Position numbers and translations under genes: made by a program
DNA from: Candidatus Accumulibacter affinis
GTDB taxonomy: Bacteria > Pseudomonadota > Gammaproteobacteria > Burkholderiales > Rhodocyclaceae
DNA: 64,000 nucleotides
Assembly (NCBI GenBank): GCA_016713625.1
Contig: JADJOT010000002.1
Coordinates: 496,001-560,000, forward strand
Direction: 5' to 3'
Shown: positions 46,801-55,800 of the stretch, piece after piece
How positions within the stretch are numbered: position 1 is the stretch's first letter
Layout of the letters: every line of letters begins with the position of its first letter
The notes under the pieces: generated by a model
What the model saw: only the letters and a program-made list of their open reading frames with translations
Database searches by the model: none
What the model was told of the DNA's origin: nothing

Positions 46801-49800
46801 GCGTGGCGCCCTGTCCGATGAAGGTGTTGACGTCGTTGCCGGTCGACAGCACGGCGATGCCGGCGCCGATGCCGGCGCCGCCCACGCCCGCCCCGCCGGC
46901 GATGATCTTCAGGTCGACGCGCTCGCGGGCATCGAGGTCGATGTGGCGGCCGGCATTGACGCCGGCATCCTGGCCGATGAACGCGACCGTGCCGCGCGGC
47001 ACGGCGGCGCTGCCGATAATCTCGCTCGCGGCCGGGTTGGCTTTGGCGGCATCCGCACCGGTACCGCCGGCGGCGTCGAGCCGGGTCTTGGCGGCAGCCG
47101 TGTTGCTGTCCACCTCGCCGCTGTTCGCGCCGCCGCTGCCGCCGTAGCCGGTCAGCAGAGAATCGACACTGCTGACGTCGGCCTGGGCATCGGCGAACTG
47201 TGTGGTGGACTGGCCGGCGGTGCCGGCCAGCGCGTCGTCGCTCTCGTTCGCGTCGTTGACGTTGTCGCCATCGGCGTCGAAGCGGTAGCTGCCGGTGAAG
47301 TTGCCGCCCAGCGTGTAGACGGCCACCGCCGCGCCGATGCCGACGGCACCACCCGCGGCGCTGACGACGTAGCTTTCGATGTCGCGATCGGCCAGCGCGC
47401 TGGCGGTGACGTCCCGCCGCGCACGCACGTCGCTGCCGGCGATGTAGGCCGAGGTGTCGTTACGCACGATGCCCACGTCCACGCTGCCGGCGATGCCGCC
47501 GAACACGCCGCCGGCGATCGAGCCGTCGACCACCAGCATGCGCAGATCGTTGACCGCGGCCACACGCACGTCCTGCGCCGTGTTGGCGTCTGTTGCTTCG
47601 GTGTTGATGCGAGCCCCGGCGTCGATGAAGGCGCGGGTATCGGAGTCGATCACTTCGACGGTCACCGCGCCAGCCACGCCGCCGATGAAGCCACCGGCAC
47701 CGGCCGCGGCCACGGCGAACACGTTCTCGCTGGACACGGCATTGACCACCACGCCACGCGCGCTGGTGGTGCCGAAAGTGCCAGTGTCGCTGAGCGAGCC
47801 GTCGTACACCGTCGTGTCGCCGCCGTTGGCCTTGGCATTGACGTCGGCGTTCTCGCCGATCCACGCGCGCGTGTCCTTGTTGATCACGACCACGCCGACG
47901 CCGGCCCCAACGCCGCCGCCGACGATGCCGATGCCAATGGCACCGGCCACCGCGTCGGTGTCGGTGCGGGCCAGCGACGAGACGATGACGTTGCCGCCGG
48001 CGTCCACGTCGGCACCGCTGCCGATGGACGCCCAGGTGTCGGCGTTCAGCACCAGCGCCGACACCGCGCCGGCCACCGACACCGTGCCCGAGCCGGCCAC
48101 CGAGATGGCGATCGACAGGATGTCGACGTCGGAGTTGGCCAGCACCTCCACGTCGCGTTGGGCCTGCACCACGGCGTTGCTGCCGATGGAGGCCTTGGCA
48201 TTGGTGGTGACCACCGCCACGTCGGCGCCCGGCGTGACCGCGACCACGCCCGAGATCGACAGGCCGCCGGCCACCGCCACCCGGCTGAAGTCGTTGCCAG
48301 CGGCGACCAGCACCGACTGCGTGGCGCCCTCGCCGGAGGTGGCCGTATTGACGCGCGCGTTGTCGGCAATCGTGGCCGTGGTGTTGGCGGTAAGCACGTT
48401 CACCGTCGCCGAGATCTGGATGGCCACCGTGCCCGAGCCGCCCACGCCGATGGCGTAGCTGCCGATGTCGTCCTGGTTGACGGCGGTGACCGCGACGCCG
48501 GTGAAGCCGGTGCGGGTGTCGGCCACCGAGTTGCGCTCGCGGGTGAGCGACGAGTCGGTGGCGTTGGCGTTGTTGACGGCGACCGGCTTCACCTGGCCCG
48601 GGTCCGACGAGTAGGCGGTGTCGAAGTCGACATCGAAGGCGCCGGTGTTCACGGTGATGCCCGCGCCATTGCCCAGGGCATTGACGGTGGCGCCGTTGCC
48701 GATGGTCGATTCGGTGGTCTTGGTGACGATGGGCACCGAGGCCGCACCGCCGATGCCCACCGTGCCGCCGATGGCCAGGCTGCCGGCCACGCCGTCGAAC
48801 TCCAGCCGCTCCTCGGCAGCCACCTCAACGCTGCCGCCAGCCGTGACGCTGGCCCCGGTGTACGAAGTGGCGCCCACGGTCTTGGTGCCCTCGACGGTGG
48901 CGCGCGTGGTGATGTTGAAGACCGACACGTCGGCCGCACCGGCCAGGCCGACCGTGCCGGCGCCGCCGCCAGCCACGGCGATCGATAGCACGTCCTCGCT
49001 GGAGGTGGCCAGCACGGCCACGTCGCGTTGCGCCTCGACGATGGCGCCGCTGGCGATGGTGGCCTCTGTCACCTTGGTGACCACCGACACGTCGGCGCCC
49101 ACGCCCACGCCCGCGGTGCCGCCGACGGCCAGCGCGCCGGCCACGCCGGTCAGCGTGGTGCGGTCGGACGCGAGCACGCGCACGCCCTGGTTGGCGTTCT
49201 CGCTGGTGGCCAGTGTGCCGGTGTTCACCTGCGCGTTCTCGGCAATCGTGGCGCGGGTGGTCTCGTCGAGCACGGTGACCGTGGCCGAGCCGGCAACGCC
49301 GGCGTTGCCGGCGCCGGCGCCGCCGATCGAGGCCGAGAAAAAATCGTCATGGGACACGGCCACCACGGCAACCCCCTGTACGGCGTCGGTCAGCGAGCCA
49401 CTGCGGGCGCCATTGGCCACGGCGGTGGTGCCACGGTTGCCCTTGGCCACGACGGTGGCGCCGGCGCCGATGGCGGCCTGCACGTCGTCGTCGGTCTTGA
49501 TGGTCGAGTTCGCGGCCGCGATGGCGGCGGTGCTCAGGCCGATGGCCACCGAGCCCGAGATCGTTTCGATCTTCGCGTTGCCTTCGGCCGACACCACCAC
49601 GTTGCCGTCGGCCACGACGGTGCTGGCACCGGTGATCGAGGCCGAGGTGGTATTGGCGTCGCTGACGCTGCCGATGACGTTGAACGACACCGAGCCGGCC
49701 AGCGCCGCGGTGTTGGCGACGGCGCCGCCTACGGCGACCGAGAAGATCGAGGGTTCGGACAGCGCCGACACGCGTACGCTGCCCGCGGTGGAGGTGACCG

Positions 49801-52800
49801 TGGCGTCGTGGATGGTGGCGGTGGTGTCGTTGTCGATCTGGTTATAGGTGACGCCGACGCCGATGCCCACCGTGCCGCTGGGTGCGGCGCCGATGCCGCC
49901 GGCAATGGCGAAGATGCCCGAGTCGTCGACCGCGTCGACGGTCACCGAGCCGCTGGCGAGGATGCCCTGGCTGGTCTTGCGGCCGCTGATGAAGGCCGCG
50001 GTGTTGTTCTCGACGAGGTTCACCGACACCGCGGCGGCGGCGGCCATGCGGCCCGAGCTGGCGCCGATGGCGGCCGTGACCGCGGTGATCTGGGCCGTGG
50101 AGTCGGCCTCGATGGCCAGCGACGAGGCGGCCACGTCGGCATTGCGGGTGAAGGCCTCGGTGGTATTGCCGATGGTGTTGATGGCCACCGAAGCGCCGAC
50201 GCCACCCTTGCCGCCATACGCCACGGAGCCAGCGATGCCGAGGATGTAGGCGTCGTCCAGCGCCTTGATGCTGACGCTGGGCGCGCTGCCGCCGGCGGCG
50301 GGGCCGCGCACGGTGGCGTTCTCGATGTAGGCCAGGGTTTCGCTGACGATGCGGTTCAAGCTGACCTGGCCGGCCAGGTTCAGCTTGCCGGTGCCGGTGC
50401 TGACCGACACGCTGGCGCCGACCGAGTGGATGTCGGCCGGCGTGCTGGCGCTGATGACGACGCTGCCGCTGGCATAGACCGTGGCGCTGCGCACGTAGGC
50501 ATCGGTGTCGGCATCGACCGTGTTCATGGTGAACGTGCCGGCAATGCCGGCGCCGCTGCCCTGCTGGGTCGAGATGGTAGCCGCGCCAGCCACCGCAATG
50601 ATGCGGGTCTTGACGCCGTCGGACGATGCGGTGACGACGGCATTGGCCACGTTGGCCTCGTCGGTCAGCGTCTCCTGGAACAGGTTACCGTTCAGCGTCA
50701 GCTCGGTGGCCGTGACGTCGGCCACCGTGAACTCGCCGTTGTTGTTTTGCGTGCCGGTGACGTTGATCTTCATGCCCGGCCGGAAGCCGTCGGCCAGCCA
50801 GTTGCCGGCCGATCGGGTGATGGTGTCCTGGCTGCCGGGCACCGCGTCGAAGGTCAGCGTCGGGTTGCCCGTCATGGCCGCGGCGGCCACGGTCTCGGGG
50901 TTGTCGCCGGCGTCGGTGGTCTCGTTGACCAGGGCGGCACCGGCGGTGAGCGTCAGCGTCGTCTCGGTCACCGACGCGATGCGCCAGGTGCCGTTGTTCG
51001 ACGTGGTGCCGCTCACCTTAAGCGCCTGCCCGGCGCGGAAACCCTCGGCCAGCCAGCTTCCGGACGAGCGGGTGACGGTGTCGGCCGCAGCGCCGTTGGT
51101 GGCGAAGGTCAGCGTCGGGCTGTCGGACAGCCGCGGCGTGCCGGTGGCCGTGTTGGCGACGATGCGCAGGTCCTGCGCGGTGACGCTCAGCACATTGTCG
51201 ACCTTGGCGGTCGTCGTCATGTCGACGGTGTTCACCGACGCGCTGCCGGAGATGCCCACGCCGCCGCCGCCGGTGTTGCCGGCCGCGTCGGCCACTGCAC
51301 CTGGGCTGCCCGAGGTGGCCGCCCCGCCAGTAGCCTCGGCCTGGTCCTTCTGGGTCGACTGCGAGCCAGCCAGCGCGAACGAGTAGATCTGCGGGCTGGC
51401 CAGGGCCTGCACGTCGATGTCGTCGCCGGCCCGGATGACGCCGGTGGCGGCCAACGGGTCGGTGGTGACGGTGGTGTTGGTGGCCGTGCCGTCGGTCAGC
51501 GCCGCCAAGGGCGCGAGCGTCAGCGTGCCCTTGCTGACCTTCTCGATGACGAAGCTGCCGTTGTTGGCGCCCGCGCCGGTGATGGTGAGGGTCTGCCCGG
51601 CCTTGAAGCCGTCGGCCAGCCAACTGCCGTTGTCGCGGGTGATGGTGTCGCCCGAGCGCAGCGTGACGCCGCTCGTCGGTGCCGCATCGGTCAGCCGGTC
51701 TTGCGGCGACAGGGTCAGTGTGGTGGAGCTGACGGTGTCGATCACATAGGTGCCGTTGTTGGCGCCTGCGTTGGTGACGGTGATGCTCTGGCCGCGGACG
51801 AAGCCGTCGCTCTCCCAGTTGCCGCTGGCACGCGTGATGGTGTCGGCCGCGTAGACGTCGACGGTGGCCACACGCGCCGCGCTGGCGGTGCCGGCGACGA
51901 CCTGGTCGGTGGGGATCAGCGTGAGGGTGTCGCCGGCCGCGTTGATGCTGGCGATCTTGAACAGGCCTTCCTGGGCGCCGGCGTTGTCGACACGGATGAT
52001 CTGCCCGGCCGCGAAGCCGTCGGTCGTCCAGTTGCCGGTACTGCGGGTGATGGTGTCGGGCAGCGCGCCGTTGGCGGCAAAAGTCAGCGACGGGGTGCCG
52101 GACAGCTCGCGCCGCACGGTCGATTCGGTCAGGCCGACGGTGGCGACCTGGGCGCCAAAGGCAAAACCGCCGGTCAATGCGTCGGCGTTCGACAACGTCA
52201 GTGTGGTGTCGGTGGCCGACAGGATGGTGTAGATACCGTCGTTCGTCGCCGACGACTCGACCTTGATCTGCTGGCCGGCCGCAAAGCCGTCAGCCAACCA
52301 ACTGCCGTCGTTGCGGACGATCTGGTCGGCACTACCGCTATTGACGAAGGTCAGCGCCGGGCCGCCGGTCATCACTCGCTGTGCCAGCGCCTCGCCTTCG
52401 GCCAGCCGCAGCGTGGTGGCGGTGACCTCGGCTACCAGGTAGGTGCCGTCGCTGGACGGGCTGCCTTCGATGGTGATGAACTGGCCGGCGGCAAAACCAT
52501 CGCTCACCCAGTTGCCCGCGCTGCGGGTGATGGTGTCGCGCTTGTCGGCCTGCAGTGCGTTGTCGGTGAAGGTCAGCGTGCCGGTGCCGGCCAGCGTCAC
52601 GTTCTGGAAGGTCAGCGTCGGGTTGCCATCCATCGTGACGTCCTTGAACGTCAGCGTGGGGTTGCCCGACAGCGCCGCACCATTGCCGATGAACGCCCGG
52701 GTGGTCGCTTCGATCTCGTTGTAGGCCACCGCCACGCCGATGCCGGTCGGCGCGCCCTTGGCCTGGCCGCCGACGATGGTGTACACGCGCGGGTCGTTGG

Positions 52801-55800
52801 TGGCCAGCACCGTCAGGTCGGCACCAGCGTCGATCGACGCCCGGTTCTCGACATAGGCGATCGCCGAGGTCGACTGCAGCACGATGCCGCCGGCGCCGAA
52901 CACGCCGATCTTCTGCGCCGAGCCACCCGCCTTGGTCAGCGAGATCATGCGGTCCTGCGCATCGGCCAGCACGTTGATGTCGCCGTCGGCGACAACGGTG
53001 GCGCCGTCCTCGATACGGGCAATCGCCTGGTGGCTGGCGTCGGTGAAGAGCACCGCGCCGCCGATGCCGCCCTTCGGATCTTCGAGCTCCGTGATGTTCA
53101 GACCGGGCCCGCGCAGCTTCTTGCCCAGGTCGGAGACACGGCTGACGATGGCGCTGCCGGCTGCCTTTTGCGTGAGCAGCTTGTCGAGGTAGCTGAAGCC
53201 GACCTTCTCGCCGACGAGGTGCAGACCGTTGACCTCGTTGCGCGCATACACCGTGACCGACTGGTCTGCACCGCCGTAGGCGGCATCGGTGTTCACCCGC
53301 GCACCCTTGTCGATGTAGGCCTCGGCGACGTTGCTGATCAGGCGCACGTCAACCGCGCCGCCCAGGCCGGCGGTGGTGCCGGCGCTGCCGTTCTGCACGT
53401 AGGAGGTCAGCAGCAGGTTCCACAGGCTGCCGTTTACCGCCTGGCCGATGTGGTCCATGATCTGCTCGCCCGAGGTGAAGTCGATCTCCCACGGGTACGG
53501 CGTCAGGAAGGTGGCGGTGACGTCGACCGAGCCGTTGGCCTGCACCTCGGCGTTCTCGCCGATGTAGGCCTTGACGTCGTTGTCGTTGTCGAGGATGGCC
53601 ACGGCGCCACCGATGGCCACGCCGTCGGACGTGGCGGCGTTCACCGCAGTGGTGTTGGTGCGGTCGACCATCGTCGCCTTGACCTCGACCCCGCCGTCGG
53701 CCTTGACCACCGCATCGGGGGCGATGAAGGCGCGCACGTCGTTCTCGGCGCTGGCGTACGACACCGCGCCCGACAGGTTCAGCTTGCCCGACTTGACGAC
53801 CGGGAACATCTTGTTCACGAACGACTCGAGCGGGTTCAGCGGCCCGACCGCCCCCTGGCTGGTGAACGGCTGGGCGGTGTCGCGCGCAAACTGGTTGTAC
53901 TGGTTGCTGACCTGCGTGAACAGGTCGCCGGTGTTACCGAGGTTGCGCGAGTCGGCCTCGACGATGTGGTTGACGGTATCGGTATCGGCGGTGACCGAGA
54001 CATCGCCGGTCGACGTGACGCGCCCGCCGACCCAGGCCTGGGTGTTGGTGTCGATCAGCGACAGCGCGACCGCCAGGCCGACGCCGCTGGAGCCGGTGTT
54101 GAAGACGCCCGCGCCGGTCTGCACGTCGGTGATGGCCGCCGCCGCCACGCTGACATCGCCCGCATTGACGCGGGCGTCGTTGCCGATGAATGCCTTCGTG
54201 ACGCCATCGACCTTGGCGCCTGCAAAAGTCAGGCTGACCGGCGTGTTGCGCGACAGGGTCGTTGCATTGACGGTGATCGTGTTGTCGGTGTCCGCCCCCA
54301 TCGACAGGCTGCCGGCAGTGACCACCGTGGTGCCGTCGATCGAGGTCTCGGCCGTCGCCGTCGACTGCGCCCAGGCCGCCGCGATCGCAAAAGCCTTGGG
54401 AATCGCCAGGCCGGCGCCGAACGGTGTGGCTCGCGATTCGGCGCTGGAGTTCATCGCCACCCGGCCAAGCGCAGTGATGCTGGAGGCACCCAACACCTTC
54501 ACCTGCGCAGTGGCGGTGGACAACGTGACGATGGCCGAGCCGGTGAACGGCGTCAGCAGATCGATTAGCGTTTCCGGGTCGGGCATCACCGACTCGCCGC
54601 TCACCGACACCGGCTGCGCGGCCGTGGTAAGCTCGTCCACCAGCACGTCGCCGTCGGACACCTCGATGGTGTTGGCCGTGACCGACTTGATGATGTAGGC
54701 GCCGTCGTTGCTGGCCGTGCCCAGCAGGGTGATGGACTGCCCGATGGTGAAGCCTTCGTCGACCCAGCTGCCGCTGTCGCGGGTGATGGTGTCGGCGCCG
54801 CTGGCCACTGCCGTGATGGTCAGCAGCGGGTTGCCGGTCATGGTCGAAGCCAGCGCCGGCAGCAGCGTGGTATCGGCGCCGGCGTCGATGTCGACCGCAC
54901 CGGCGTCGATGGTGATGTCAGTCAGCGTGACGGTGGCGCTGGCGTCCTTCTTGAAGCCGAACACACCGAAGCGCTCGGCCGACGAGGCCTGCAGCGAGAC
55001 GAAGTCGCCGCGGATCGTGGCGCCGGTGGCGGTGATGGACGTGCTGGGCGTCGGCGTGGCCAGGGTGCGCACGATACTGGCGGCCTGCGCCTTCAGGAAG
55101 ATGTCGCCGGCCAGGTACGTGCTGCCGGTGTCCACTTGGGCCAACAGCGACGAGCCGGTGTTCAGCTCGATAGTGCGCGCGTCGAGCCTGATGTCGCCGG
55201 AGTTGCCGGTGGACACGCCGCCGCTGTCCACCTTGCGGGTGTTCAGCGACTGGTTGGCGGCCACGGTGATGCTGTCGGCCACCGCGGTTATGGCGCCGCC
55301 CTGCGTCGACACGCTGCCGGTAAAGGCCAGAGTGTCGCTATCGGTGTCGGCAAGGAGGTCGAGGAGGGAACCGCCGGCGCCATCGCTGTTGCCGTAGACG
55401 ACCAGGTCGCCCGCGAAACCGCTGTCCAGCGAAGCCACGGTGATCGCGTCGCTGCCGCCCAGAGCCTTGATCACGATCTCGTCGACCGTGTCGTTGAAGC
55501 GTGTCAGTTCCCCGCTGCCGGAGATCTGCATCTGCAGCACGCCACCAGGCAGAGTGACGTCGGCAATGTCGCTCAGCACAATGGTGTCGTCGCCGCTGGT
55601 GCCGGTGAAAGTCAATATGCCGATCGTGCCCACGTAGTCGATCGGTTCCATACCGGCGTAGCGCACGCTGCTTCCGTCCAGGGTAACGATGCCGGACTGC
55701 GGCCCGACGACCTCGTGCCCCGCGTGGGCGTACGAGCCTTCCAGCACCACCGTATCATAGCCGCCCGCACCGCCTTCGACGCCGCCGCTCAGCGAGGCGC

